DNA of 64,000 nucleotides from Chitinophaga vietnamensis (GCF_902167635.1 NZ_CABHMS010000006.1:124001-188000); one strand, 5' to 3'; counted from the stretch's first letter, positions 45,782 to 54,731 are shown. Notes: a model not told the origin generated them from the letters alone. Program-made: numbers and translations.

Positions 45782-46129
45782 ATGGAAAAGCCAGGAGAAA
45801 TGACCACTTTGACCCGTGTGCTTGAAAAGCTGCATGAGCGTGGCTTTGATCATGAACTCAGGATGAGTGACCACGGGCGTATGCAATCTGCTGATACTCA
45901 AAAGATCTATAATCCGGAAGACCTGACCATTATCAAAACCTACCGTTTTGAAGGCGAATCTGATCCTTCGGATGCATCTATTCTTTATGTGATGGAAGAC
46001 AAGGAGGGCGATAAAGGCTATGTGATAGATGCCTACGGCGTGTATAGTTCGCATGAGGAGTCGGGCTTTAATGATTTCATCAAGCAGATACCGGTAGAAG
46101 ACCGGGAAGAACAGCTCTTATTCGGGTAG
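45782..46129 (+). CDS. Conserved protein of unknown function (often mislabelled PRPP synthetase)
   Basis: A 115-residue acidic protein with core GFDHELRMSDHG, PEDLTIIKTYRFEG, SILYVMEDKEGDKGYVIDAYGVY. Similar short Bacteroidota proteins carry the label phosphoribosylpyrophosphate synthetase, but it has none of the PRPP-binding motifs, so that name is not used. Divergent from ku, sharing a 127-base promoter region. Confidence 0.78.
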   Translation: MEKPGEMTTLTRVLEKLHERGFDHELRMSDHGRMQSADTQKIYNPEDLTIIKTYRFEGESDPSDASILYVMEDKEGDKGYVIDAYGVYSSHEESGFNDFIKQIPVEDREEQLLFG

Positions 46130-46148
46130 CAGGCAAGGAACGCATTGC

Positions 46149-46177
46149 ATAGAAGGCCGCCGGTGGCGGCCTTCTAT
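46149..46177. terminator. Bidirectional hairpin terminator
   Basis: 13-bp perfect stem (46149-46161 with 46165-46177), loop GGT, TTTT on the plus side. The stop codon of the proline-rich ORF on minus (46174-46176) lies in the right arm. Confidence 0.8.
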
Positions 46178-46389
46178 TTTGTTTGCGGATTGGCAGGTTT
46201 GCGCTTGATATCTCTATCGGGCACCTCCTCCGGCACCGGTTCTATCTCCGGCTGGTCCGGCGGCGGCTGCGTAGGCAGCGGCTGCGGGGTTCCCGGCGAT
46301 GGCTTATCCGGCTTCGGTTTATCGGGTGTTGGAGGCAATGGTTCATGCTCCGGTACGATACTGATCATGATATGGGTTTTATCTTTCAA
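46174..46389 (-). CDS. Short proline-rich hypothetical protein
   Basis: A 71-residue ORF, about one third Pro with repeated PDKPKP/PDQP-type units and acidic residues. No signal peptide. An inner ATG (MISIVPEHEP) may be the true start. Support: ends in the terminator, divergent from the kinase gene with a free upstream region. Low-complexity composition makes this uncertain. Confidence 0.42.
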   Translation of the reverse strand: MKDKTHIMISIVPEHEPLPPTPDKPKPDKPSPGTPQPLPTQPPPDQPEIEPVPEEVPDRDIKRKPANPQTK

Positions 46390-46546
46390 AAATCAAAGTT
46401 CGTTCCGGACCAGTTCCCGTTTATACTTCCCGGGATGGATGTAGAAATAGTAGGCATACTGTGGAAAATGATGCCCAGTCTGCAATTGCGGGCAAGACCT
46501 CCTTTTTTCGATGGATATTTGCGCGGTAATTAGTAACTTGAAGTAC

Positions 46547-48001
46547 ATGCATTTTTCAGTACATAAAAAAATACGGGTTGGTTTCTTTATTGCATTTACG
46601 GTGATCATCGCCGCATCGATCTTCTCCTATCTCGTAGCGAAGAACTTGCTGGACAACGCCGCCAGACTGAATCATGCCATTGAAGTATCCAAACGCCTGG
46701 AGGTGATTACACGGCAGTTAAAAGAAGCCGAAGCCGCTATACGCGGTTTCAATCTCACCAAAGACAGCTCTTTTCTGGTGCCCTCCATGAAAGAACGCAG
46801 CCTGCGTATTGAGAAAGAATACCAGCTGCTAAGAAAAGTAACCGCTGATAACCCGCGCCAGCAAAGACATCTGGACACCCTCCGCGATCTGCTCACCATC
46901 AAATATGAACAACTGCTGGGAGGTAGCTACACACCTGTAGCCGGCAGCGAAAAAGCCACCGTACAGGAAGGCGAACGCTCCATGGACCGGATCGACCGCA
47001 AAGTACAGGATATGATACGCATTGAAGAAAACCAGGTGCATGAGAAATCAGAACTGTTTCACTTCTTCTCTGTGCTATGGGTGCCCATGATCTTCATTTC
47101 CTCACTGGTGGCCATTGTGATCGGTATCTATTCCTACGTTACCCTCACCCGTGAATTTAAATTGCAGTTGCATATTGAAAGCAAACTGAAATTATATCAG
47201 CGCGATCTGCAACAGAACATCACGCTGCTCAATAAAACCAACCAGGAGCTGGAACAATTCGCCTATGTAGCCTCTCACGACCTACAGGAGCCGCTTCGCA
47301 AGATATCCACCTTCAGCGACCGCCTGCAGGTGAAGTACAAGGAACAATTGCCGCCTGATGCCAGTCAGCTCTTGGACCGTATGGTGGCTGCCGTATCGCG
47401 CATGCGCGTGCTCATCAACGACCTGCTGGTATTTTCCCGCGCCGGCCGCATCACACCGGAAAGTATTACCGAAGTGAACATGAATGAGCTGCTGCAGGAA
47501 GTGATCAGCGACCTCGAGGTAACACTCGAGGAAAAGAATGTACAGGTGAAGTTTGACCCTATGCCGGTGATAGAAGGCAGCGCCACATCGTTCCACCAAT
47601 TGTTCCAGAATGTCCTCGCTAATGCCATCAAATTTGCGCACCCCGAGCGCCGGCTGGAAATCACTATCCGGAGCGAAGTACTGGACGGGCAGGATCTTGG
47701 TATCGTGAAAGAGAACCGCTGGCACGACCAGTTTTGCCGCATCAACATTGAAGATAACGGTATCGGCTTCGACCAGGCCTATGCCGAACGCATCTTTCTC
47801 ATATTCCAGCGCCTGCATGGCATCAGTGAATACTCCGGCACTGGCATAGGACTTGCCATCTGCAAAAAGATCACCGACAGCCACCATGGCTTCATACAGG
47901 CATATGGGTATCCTGATAAAGGCGCTACCTTCGTGATCATCCTGCCATTGCATCAGGCCGCAAAAAAAGTGAACGGCAGTACTGAACAACAAAAAGCCTA
48001 G
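46547..48001 (+). CDS. CHASE3-type sensor histidine kinase
   Basis: Membrane kinase, 484 residues from the ATG at 46547 (MHFSVHKK). An in-frame ATG at 46511 is possible. Two membrane helices (about 10-35 and 175-200) flank a four-helix CHASE3-like sensor (RQLKEAEAAIRGFNLTKDS). HisKA has the phospho-acceptor His244 (YVASHDLQEPLRKI); HATPase_c shows N box (FQNVLANAIKFAH), G boxes DNGIGF and GTGIGL. No receiver in cis. Followed 92 bases later by a second kinase. Confidence 0.92.
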   Translation: MHFSVHKKIRVGFFIAFTVIIAASIFSYLVAKNLLDNAARLNHAIEVSKRLEVITRQLKEAEAAIRGFNLTKDSSFLVPSMKERSLRIEKEYQLLRKVTADNPRQQRHLDTLRDLLTIKYEQLLGGSYTPVAGSEKATVQEGERSMDRIDRKVQDMIRIEENQVHEKSELFHFFSVLWVPMIFISSLVAIVIGIYSYVTLTREFKLQLHIESKLKLYQRDLQQNITLLNKTNQELEQFAYVASHDLQEPLRKISTFSDRLQVKYKEQLPPDASQLLDRMVAAVSRMRVLINDLLVFSRAGRITPESITEVNMNELLQEVISDLEVTLEEKNVQVKFDPMPVIEGSATSFHQLFQNVLANAIKFAHPERRLEITIRSEVLDGQDLGIVKENRWHDQFCRINIEDNGIGFDQAYAERIFLIFQRLHGISEYSGTGIGLAICKKITDSHHGFIQAYGYPDKGATFVIILPLHQAAKKVNGSTEQQKA

Positions 48002-48093
48002 CACCGTTATTGCTATGGAACCTCTGTCGCCAAAATGAGGCAGCATCCACTTTTTGCAGCCCTTTACATGTTTTTAACCGCGAGCTTTTGACC

Positions 48094-49533
48094 ATGACTG
48101 AAGTACCTGTTAATATTCTGATGATCGACGACGATGAAGATGATTTTTTTCTGGTAAGTGAACTACTCAACGATATCTCTCCGGGGCAATATCAACTGGA
48201 ATGGGCGCCTACTTTTGAGAAAGGCATCGCCGCCATTGAAAGGAAAGCACACGACATCTACCTGGTCGATTACCGTCTTGGGCCTTACACCGGCCTGGAC
48301 ATCCTGCATCATTTCCAGCAATTGCAATATGAGATGCCGGTGATCATGCTCACCGGTAAAGGCGATTACAGCATCGACCGCGAAGCCATGCTCGCCGGCG
48401 CCTACGACTATCTGGTAAAAGGAGAGATCAATGCCGACCTGCTCGAAAGGTCCATCCGTTACGCCCTGGATGAATACAGTCACCTCCGCTTTATAGAAGA
48501 AAGTGAAAAAAGATATTACGGCATATTTGAAAAGGCGCATGATCTCATCATCCTCGCCGATTGCGATAAAAATATCATCGATGCCAATCCCACCGCACTG
48601 AGAACGCTGCGCTATTCCAAGGAAGAGCTGTTAAAGCTGCATCTGCGTGATCTCTTCATCTCCAAAGATCAGGGAGAAGAGTTTGTTAATAATATCTGCA
48701 ATGACAACGTCACGGCGACACGCGAATACGAATTTAAAACCAGCGATGCCCGCAAAATGGTGGTGCTCATCAACGCCGTGATGCTGGATGAAGCGGCGCA
48801 GATATTCCTCTGTGTGATACAGGATATTACTGAAAAGAAAAGAGAAGAGCAGGAAAAGCAGCACCAGGAGAAGTTTGTGATCACCGGCCGTATTGCCCGC
48901 GTGATCGCGCATGAAGTCCGTAACCCGCTCACCAACATCCTGCTGGCGGTGAGCCAGTTCAAGGAAGAGCTGAAACCCGCCGCAGAAGAGGAAAGCGCGC
49001 TTTACACCGATATCATCGAACGAAACTGTTCCCGCATTAATCAACTGATCACTGAATTGCTGCACAGCACCCGCATGATAGAACTGCACATGCAGCCCGT
49101 GGGCGTGAACCAGCTGGTGAAACAGGCTTTGGCGCTGGCGGAAGACCGGCTGCAGCTGTATGAAATGCAATTACATCTACAGCTTGCCACGCCCGATATC
49201 GATGTAAATGTAGACGAGGAGAAACTGGTGATCGCGCTGCTGAATATTGTGATCAACGCTATAGAAGCCATGGTACCCGGCAAAGGCATACTAACTGTAA
49301 CGACTACACGCATTAACGATAAGGCCCGGATTCAGATCGGCGACAATGGCGCGGGTATCTCCGCAGAACTGCTGCCACGGCTGTTTGACCCTTTCTATAC
49401 CAGCAAGCCCAAAGGCACCGGCCTGGGGCTTACCAGCACCCAGAACATATTGCTAACCCATAAAGGAAATATACATGTAGACAGCGAGCCAGGCAAAGGC
49501 ACGCTATTTACGCTCACCCTGCCAGCGTTATAG
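48094..49533 (+). CDS. Hybrid REC-PAS histidine kinase
   Basis: Cytoplasmic protein of 479 residues from the ATG at 48094. N-terminal receiver with Asp59 (YLVDYRLG), PAS domain (about 145-260; GIFEKAHDLIILAD), then HisKA with His273 (VIAHEVRNPLTNI) and HATPase_c (NIVINAIEAM, DNGAGIS, GTGLGL). Receiver-first order means it is probably phosphorylated by another kinase, plausibly the CHASE3 kinase upstream, and relays to NtrC- or single-domain regulators facing it. Confidence 0.92.
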   Translation: MTEVPVNILMIDDDEDDFFLVSELLNDISPGQYQLEWAPTFEKGIAAIERKAHDIYLVDYRLGPYTGLDILHHFQQLQYEMPVIMLTGKGDYSIDREAMLAGAYDYLVKGEINADLLERSIRYALDEYSHLRFIEESEKRYYGIFEKAHDLIILADCDKNIIDANPTALRTLRYSKEELLKLHLRDLFISKDQGEEFVNNICNDNVTATREYEFKTSDARKMVVLINAVMLDEAAQIFLCVIQDITEKKREEQEKQHQEKFVITGRIARVIAHEVRNPLTNILLAVSQFKEELKPAAEEESALYTDIIERNCSRINQLITELLHSTRMIELHMQPVGVNQLVKQALALAEDRLQLYEMQLHLQLATPDIDVNVDEEKLVIALLNIVINAIEAMVPGKGILTVTTTRINDKARIQIGDNGAGISAELLPRLFDPFYTSKPKGTGLGLTSTQNILLTHKGNIHVDSEPGKGTLFTLTLPAL

Positions 49534-49541
49534 ATTTTATC

Positions 49542-49632
49542 ATTTGTTTATTTTGATATTTTGATATTTAGGTTCCAGGAAGAACTTCCTGGAACCTAAA
49601 TATCAAAATATCAAAATAATAAAATAAACAAA
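49542..49632. terminator. Very long convergent-end hairpin
   Basis: Perfect 33-base arms (49550-49582 and 49585-49617) with a 2-base loop, and a further ATTTGTTTA/TAAACAAAT pairing after a bulge. Inner part is GC-moderate, outer part is A/T with a TTTTGATA octamer twice. Lies between the hybrid kinase and the convergent NtrC-type gene. Confidence 0.75.
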
Positions 49633-51066
49633 TCAATAATTGATATTGAGCAAGCGTAATTTATTGTAGAGGGTTTTCCGGTCGATATTCAGTAGTTGCG
49701 CGGCTTTTGTTTTGTTATACTTTACCTCTTTGAGCACATTAATAATTTTGTTGTACTCCGCTTGCAGGGCTACTGTTTTGAGATCATTTTCGTTGGCGAG
49801 GATGGCCAGTTCGCCGGCGGCGGGCGCTTCATCGAAGCTCTGGGCAAATGATTCTTTCATTTCCAATGGCAATGCGGCCATGGTGATATCCTGTAACTCC
49901 GGCGTGAGCAGGCATGCGCGGCGGATCACGTTTTTCAGTTCACGGATATTGCCTGGCCAGTTGTAGCGCTGAAAGCATTCCCATACTTCGGCAGATATCT
50001 TGCCGCAGGTTTTGTCCAGTTCTTTTTCCACCTGTTTCACGAAGGCATTTACAAACAGCGGGAGATCTTCTCCGCGTTCGCGCAACGGTGGTATGTAGAT
50101 AGTAAATTCGTTGAAGCGGTGGAACAGGTCTTCCCTGAATTTGCCCCGCTGTACGGATTCCGACAGCTTCTCATTAGAGGCCACGATGATGCGTACATCT
50201 ACAGGAATCTCTTTGAGACTGCCTACACGGCGGATCACTTTTTCCTGCAATACGCGCAGCATAGCCACTTGGATATCGTAGGAAAGATTGGATACTTCAT
50301 CCAGAAAGAGGGTGCCGCCCTGTGCTTGTTCGAAGGCGCCTATCTTGGTATTGATAGCGCCGGTGAAAGCGCCTTTTTCATGTCCGAACAATTCGCTGGC
50401 GGCCAGCTCTTTTGAGAGGCTGCCACAGTCGAGCGCCACGAAGGGCTGGCTATCGCGTTTGCTATGATGATGGATGAGATGCGCCACAGATTCTTTACCG
50501 GTGCCGGTTTCGCCGAAAATGATCACACTGTAATCAGTGGGCGCCACGAGTTTGATCTGGCGGATCAGTTCCTGCGAGTTGTCGCTTTCGCCATAAACGT
50601 ATTTTTCGTTTTTGTCTTGCAGGTTGCGGGAGAGCAGTGTTTCGCGGGCTTCCACTTCATCGCCGGCATCTACGGGTTGAGAGGCCATCCTTTCCTGTTC
50701 GGATTCCTTATGGGAAAATGCTTTGTGCACGAGGGTCAGTATCTCATCCGGATAGAGTGGTTTGGAGAGATAATCATAGGCGCCATTCTTTACCATTTCA
50801 ACAGCGATGCGTACATCTGTATATCCGGTAATGATGATCACAATAATTTGCGGGTTGATCTGATGGATATCTTGCAGCAATTGTGCGCCATCAGTGTCTT
50901 TTAGCCTGTAATCACAGAGTACCAGGTCAAATGATTTTTCCTTCATCAACTTGAGCGCGGCAGTTCCTGTCATAGTGGTATCCACTGCAAAACCGTGTTT
51001 GCTGAGGAACTTGCTCAACAGTGTACAGATATTAATTTCATCGTCAATGATTAAAATATTTTTCAT
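49633..51066 (-). CDS. Sigma-54-dependent response regulator (NtrC type)
   Basis: Activator of 477 residues from the ATG at 51066 (TTG further upstream in frame is rejected). Receiver with Asp52 (VLCDYRLKD), AAA+ with Walker A GETGTGKE, canonical GAFTGA loop and Walker B LFLDEVS, and a C-terminal Fis HTH (YNKTKAAQLLNIDRKTLYNKL). Last gene of the GT4-receiver-NtrC run. Likely output of the adjoining kinases. Confidence 0.93.
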   Translation of the reverse strand: MKNILIIDDEINICTLLSKFLSKHGFAVDTTMTGTAALKLMKEKSFDLVLCDYRLKDTDGAQLLQDIHQINPQIIVIIITGYTDVRIAVEMVKNGAYDYLSKPLYPDEILTLVHKAFSHKESEQERMASQPVDAGDEVEARETLLSRNLQDKNEKYVYGESDNSQELIRQIKLVAPTDYSVIIFGETGTGKESVAHLIHHHSKRDSQPFVALDCGSLSKELAASELFGHEKGAFTGAINTKIGAFEQAQGGTLFLDEVSNLSYDIQVAMLRVLQEKVIRRVGSLKEIPVDVRIIVASNEKLSESVQRGKFREDLFHRFNEFTIYIPPLRERGEDLPLFVNAFVKQVEKELDKTCGKISAEVWECFQRYNWPGNIRELKNVIRRACLLTPELQDITMAALPLEMKESFAQSFDEAPAAGELAILANENDLKTVALQAEYNKIINVLKEVKYNKTKAAQLLNIDRKTLYNKLRLLNINY

Positions 51067-51127
51067 ACTATAAAGATGTGGTGATTTCAACAGCTCAATT
51101 AAAATTACTAATAAATACCCGGGGATA

Positions 51128-51493
51128 CTAACTTTTTATATGATCGATGAGTTCATCGACATGCTTTACGCTAAAGGGTTTCGCGAGAAAAAACATGGCA
51201 CCCGCTTTGAGCGCGCGTTGTTTTTCCATGCCATTGTCATAAGCGCTGATGGTGATCACAGGCAAAGTGGGGCATTGTTGTTTGATCAGCGGCAAAGCAT
51301 CCAGGCCTGAGCCATCCGGCAGGTGTATATCCAGGAATAAGAGATCGGGCTGATGACGTTGCAGGTATTGCAGGCCTTCGCTCAGCGCGTGTACGTATTT
51401 CACCGCATATCCATGCCTTACGAGGCTGAGTTGCAATAATCTGCAGATATCCGGTTCATCGTCGATAATGAGGATGCACGGTCCTTTCGTCAT
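51128..51493 (-). CDS. Single-domain response regulator
   Basis: A 121-residue receiver without an output domain, from the ATG at 51493. A longer in-frame ATG at 51550 exists but lies outside the fold. Asp55 (LFLDIHLPDG), acidic pair DDE, and Lys in AKPFS are present. It overlaps the end of the GT4 gene by 38 bases in another frame and lies 61 bases before the NtrC-type gene. Probably a phosphate carrier in the relay. Confidence 0.9.
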   Translation of the reverse strand: MTKGPCILIIDDEPDICRLLQLSLVRHGYAVKYVHALSEGLQYLQRHQPDLLFLDIHLPDGSGLDALPLIKQQCPTLPVITISAYDNGMEKQRALKAGAMFFLAKPFSVKHVDELIDHIKS

Positions 51494-53768
51494 TGGATCT
51501 GTTGAAACCGATTCGTGCCGGTTCCAGGCTGTTTTGTTTGTTCGTAACATATCTGTGCTTGTTCCATTCTTCCATTAAAAGTCGTGCCATCAGATAACAA
51601 ACGGTTGATTCGGCGCCCTGGTTCTGGTTCACATTATTCTTTTCCAGGCCATCATAGCAGCCGTAGGTCAGCGGATTGTATATCAGCTGTTTCAGGTGAT
51701 TGTTACCCAGGTACCAGCTGAAAGCCAGGCGCATCTTTTCCAGGTAAGAATGATTTTTTGTGGCGTGATAAAAAGTATAGAGCGACAGCATCGTGTAAGC
51801 TACTTCGATAGATTGTTCACCGCCTTCCGGTATCGTTGTATTGTTGCGATGGAGCCATGTTTTATTGCTGATCACTTTTATGTGGTTGTCGTTGAATGTT
51901 TTATTACAAAGGAATGCAAGGCTTTCCTCCGCGATGTTGCGGAAGGCGGCTTCGCCGGTCACGAGATGGGCCATCATCATGGCTTCCGGCAGTACGGCGT
52001 TGCCGTAGGTGAGATATGGTTCGAACCATTTCCAGTTATCGTCGGCTTCGTTTGTCCAGCAGGTTTGCAGACGGGTGGCGAGTGTACGGATGATATCTGC
52101 CGCGATGCCGCCGGGGCGGTATTGCAGGAAATAGTACAGTCCTTTGATCGCAAAGGCAATAGCACGGGGCGACCGCAGCGATTCTATCCAGCGCAGGCAG
52201 GGCCGGAAAAGTGAATACACTTCCTGTACTGCATCAAAAGGGAGATGGCGATGCGCATACAAGGCATAGCCCAAAGCCCATACTGCACGGCCATTGGCGT
52301 CTTCCAGGTTTACCTCATCGTTCATGCTGTTGAAACTCCCGCCGGCATCTACGTAGTTGAGAAATTTTCCGGATGGTTTCTGGCAATAGCCGATGAAGCT
52401 GATGTATTTGCGGCATAGTGTGCTCACGAAGCTGCTGGGCTGCATCACGCGGCTGTACATGCACATGGTGATGAGCGCGCGGGCGTTGTCGTCCAGCGTA
52501 TAGCCCGATGCGGGGTCCGGCACATCATGCTGTGCAAACTGGATCATGCCAAATTCGTCGGTGAGGCGGTCGATATGATCGAGATAGGGCGCTGGCAGAT
52601 TGGGCAGCCATATTTTTTCTTCCGACAAGATATCACTGATCAATGCCATGTGCGCAATAGCGACATTTTCCCAGATGGAGCTGCGTGTTTTTTCGGTGGC
52701 GCAAACGCTCATGCGGCGCCGTAGTTCCGGATTGCCGAGCAGACGCATGGCGGCGGCGGCGAGCTGTGAAGGCTGGTTGAAATCGATCAGGCAACCGCAA
52801 TTTTCATCCAGCATTTCGCGCGCCTGTACAAAGGACGTTGAAATAACAGGGCAACCCGCGCTCATCGCGTATACAAAAGTACCGCTCACCGCCTGGTGAG
52901 GATCTTTGGAGGTGAAGAGATAAATATCGGTGAGGGAGAGATAATCGAGTAATGTTTCCAGGGAGAGGTAATTATTTACAAAGCGCACGTGGGCTTCGAG
53001 GCCATATTCCTTTACCAGCCGTTCGAGCGAGTTGCGGTATTGTTCGCCCTCACGTGCGGCCACCACCGGATGCGTTTTGCCGAGAATGAGGTACAATACA
53101 TCGGGATATTGCCGTACGATTTCGCGCATGGCGCTGATGGCGGTTTCGATACCCTTGTTCTCACTAAGGAGACCGAAGGTACTGAGCACTGTCCTGCCTT
53201 GCAGCTGATATTGGCGTTTGAGTGCCTCGGCATCATCCACGATATGTGCGTGGGTGCCATGCGGGATATGCGCGATCTTGTCTGCCGGCACATGATACAC
53301 TTCCTGCAATAGCCTGGCGGAGGCCTGCGTCATCACCAATACTTTGGCGGCCAGCGTGCTAAGGAGGCTTACTACTTTGATACATTTATGATCAGGATAC
53401 GGCAATACGGTGTGGAAGCGGATGATAAAAGGTTTATCAAGCAGCGAGAGCATGCCCAGGAGGTTATGACCATATTCACCACCATAGAGGCCAAATTCGT
53501 GTTCAAAGCAAATCAGGTCGATGGTGTTATCGGCATTCAGTTGTTGGGCAAATGCGAGGCAGCTGTCGGGATCAAATGGATCGATGCTGCGGGTAACCGG
53601 CCATGCTATCGGGGGCGCTGCTGCGCCGGCTTCCTGTAGTGCGCATATTTCAATATTGATTTTGCCGGAAAAATTTTTCTGCATGGCATTCACAAGATCC
53701 TGTGCAAATGTAGCAATACCGCACTCACGGGGCGGATAAGAGGTAACAAAGAGCAAGGTTCTATTCAT
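51456..53768 (-). CDS. Two-domain GT4 glycosyltransferase
   Basis: A 770-residue protein. The first about 370 residues are a GT-B fold GT4 enzyme (VTSYPPRECGIATFAQDL; STFGLLSENKGIETAI; the EX7E-like region near FVYAMSAGCPVIST). The next about 380 residues are helical with repeated acidic motifs (YTLDDNARAL, NLEDANGRAVWALGY, NQGAESTVCYLM), resembling an alpha/alpha toroid of the kind fused to GT4 domains in sugar-biosynthesis clusters. Product unknown, probably a storage or surface oligosaccharide. First gene of the operon with two response regulators. Confidence 0.85.
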   Translation of the reverse strand: MNRTLLFVTSYPPRECGIATFAQDLVNAMQKNFSGKINIEICALQEAGAAAPPIAWPVTRSIDPFDPDSCLAFAQQLNADNTIDLICFEHEFGLYGGEYGHNLLGMLSLLDKPFIIRFHTVLPYPDHKCIKVVSLLSTLAAKVLVMTQASARLLQEVYHVPADKIAHIPHGTHAHIVDDAEALKRQYQLQGRTVLSTFGLLSENKGIETAISAMREIVRQYPDVLYLILGKTHPVVAAREGEQYRNSLERLVKEYGLEAHVRFVNNYLSLETLLDYLSLTDIYLFTSKDPHQAVSGTFVYAMSAGCPVISTSFVQAREMLDENCGCLIDFNQPSQLAAAAMRLLGNPELRRRMSVCATEKTRSSIWENVAIAHMALISDILSEEKIWLPNLPAPYLDHIDRLTDEFGMIQFAQHDVPDPASGYTLDDNARALITMCMYSRVMQPSSFVSTLCRKYISFIGYCQKPSGKFLNYVDAGGSFNSMNDEVNLEDANGRAVWALGYALYAHRHLPFDAVQEVYSLFRPCLRWIESLRSPRAIAFAIKGLYYFLQYRPGGIAADIIRTLATRLQTCWTNEADDNWKWFEPYLTYGNAVLPEAMMMAHLVTGEAAFRNIAEESLAFLCNKTFNDNHIKVISNKTWLHRNNTTIPEGGEQSIEVAYTMLSLYTFYHATKNHSYLEKMRLAFSWYLGNNHLKQLIYNPLTYGCYDGLEKNNVNQNQGAESTVCYLMARLLMEEWNKHRYVTNKQNSLEPARIGFNRSNDERTVHPHYRR

Positions 53769-53984
53769 TGGACATCAATTTAGCCGGTCAAAGAAAATTT
53801 AGTGCTGTTGGAAAAGATTTTCAAATATCAATCCAATGGCTGCTGTATAGCGGGCCTGCTGGTAGCGGACTGAAAAAGTGTAGAATCCTTTCCACAGCTT
53901 TTCTGGTGTAATGAGGAATGTGTGGAGGGAAAAAAATTTTAGCTTTTTTTAAAAAAAGATGGTTTTGTTAACATCTGGTAAAGA

Positions 53985-54013
53985 TTTGACGTAATCATTT
54001 ATGATTATATTTG
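53985..54013 (+). promoter_or_regulatory. Promoter of the short unit at 54020
   Basis: TTTG (53985-53988), 17-base spacer, TATATTTG (54006-54013). The spacer is slightly shorter than the usual 19-21 bases. Confidence 0.55.
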
Positions 54014-54019
54014 TACAGC

Positions 54020-54158
54020 GACAAAACACTTAAAAATCCACCGCAATGCGCTTCTTGACTAATGGGCAAAACAGCAAGCAGGCACACCTGGAGTGTGCTG
54101 CAGGTAATTAATCAGAACCAATCAATGCGCCGGTTTTCCAGCCGGCGCTGTATTTTTT
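54020..54158 (+). ncRNA. Candidate small RNA or short-peptide gene
   Basis: About 139 nt from predicted start to terminator. Contains a 21-codon ORF (54046-54111, starting MRFLTNG) and a GCACAC/GTGTGC hairpin inside it. Could be a small regulatory RNA, a leader peptide gene or a small toxin-like peptide; no homologue recognised. The region before it (53769-53984) holds only the upstream DNA of the GT4 gene. Confidence 0.45.
54127..54158 (+). terminator. Rho-independent terminator
   Basis: GCGCCGG/CCGGCGC 7-bp stem, 8-base loop, then TGTA and six T. Confidence 0.88.
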
Positions 54159-54355
54159 GTCTGTAGCGGAAGATCATGGATGGATAGCACATTTATCATC
54201 TTTTATAAAGATGATAATTTACATTTCTGCATTTTGCCGCAATCTTGTCTATTTTAGCTTTACGAATAGCCCCGGGCTTAACCATTAAAGAGTGACACAG
54301 ATTCGAAAACAAACGAGGGAATAAAAGTTTATTAACAACAAAATCACCGCGGCTT

Positions 54356-54634
54356 ATGCGTAACATTTCCTGTACGTTCAATGTGGACGGTATACCGACC
54401 AAACTGATGTTAAGAAAAGTGGCGAAAGAAAGACGGTTTATGGCCTTTGTGGATGGCGTAGCCACCGAGTACATTATCTCTGATCACACCAATGAAATAG
54501 AATATTATGATGGCCCTCCGCTCAATGATTTTTTCTTTGAGAGAGTGCGCTGGCTGATCAAACAATATTTTCCGAATGTGAAAGCGATTGTGAAGATCGG
54601 GGAAGACGATTACGAAGACTATGACGATTATTAA
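54356..54634 (+). CDS. Conserved hypothetical protein
   Basis: A 92-residue acidic protein; no domain recognised. Ends with a strongly acidic and tyrosine-rich tail (EDDYEDYDDY). The core (FMAFVDGVATEYIISDHTNEIEYYDGPPLNDFF) looks like a small beta fold. Coding support: normal codon use and a downstream GC hairpin. An overlapping minus-strand ORF is judged a shadow. Confidence 0.65.
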   Translation: MRNISCTFNVDGIPTKLMLRKVAKERRFMAFVDGVATEYIISDHTNEIEYYDGPPLNDFFFERVRWLIKQYFPNVKAIVKIGEDDYEDYDDY

Positions 54635-54663
54635 TATCTGATACTCTAAAGAAGAAGATGTGT

Positions 54664-54685
54664 CCGGGGGGACTCTTCCCCCCGG
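54664..54685 (+). terminator. GC hairpin after the hypothetical gene
   Basis: CCGGGGGG/CCCCCCGG stem with a 6-base loop; only a short T tail (CTTTA). Confidence 0.55.
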
Positions 54686-54704
54686 CTTTACTATGGGGAT
54701 ACTG

Positions 54705-54731
54705 CCTGTTTCAAGCCTGTTTCAAGCCTGT
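54705..54731. repeat. 11-bp tandem repeat
   Basis: CCTGTTTCAAG occurs twice in tandem plus a five-base third unit, downstream of the GC hairpin and just before the gpsA end. Confidence 0.5.

Noticed and set aside
54196-54474. 92-codon minus ORF before the acidic hypothetical gene
   Set aside because: Overlaps the plus-strand gene, has no promoter or RBS-like context and a composition unlike its neighbours.
54705-54731. CRISPR-like repeats
   Set aside because: Only two and a half 11-bp units in direct tandem with no spacers; no cas genes.
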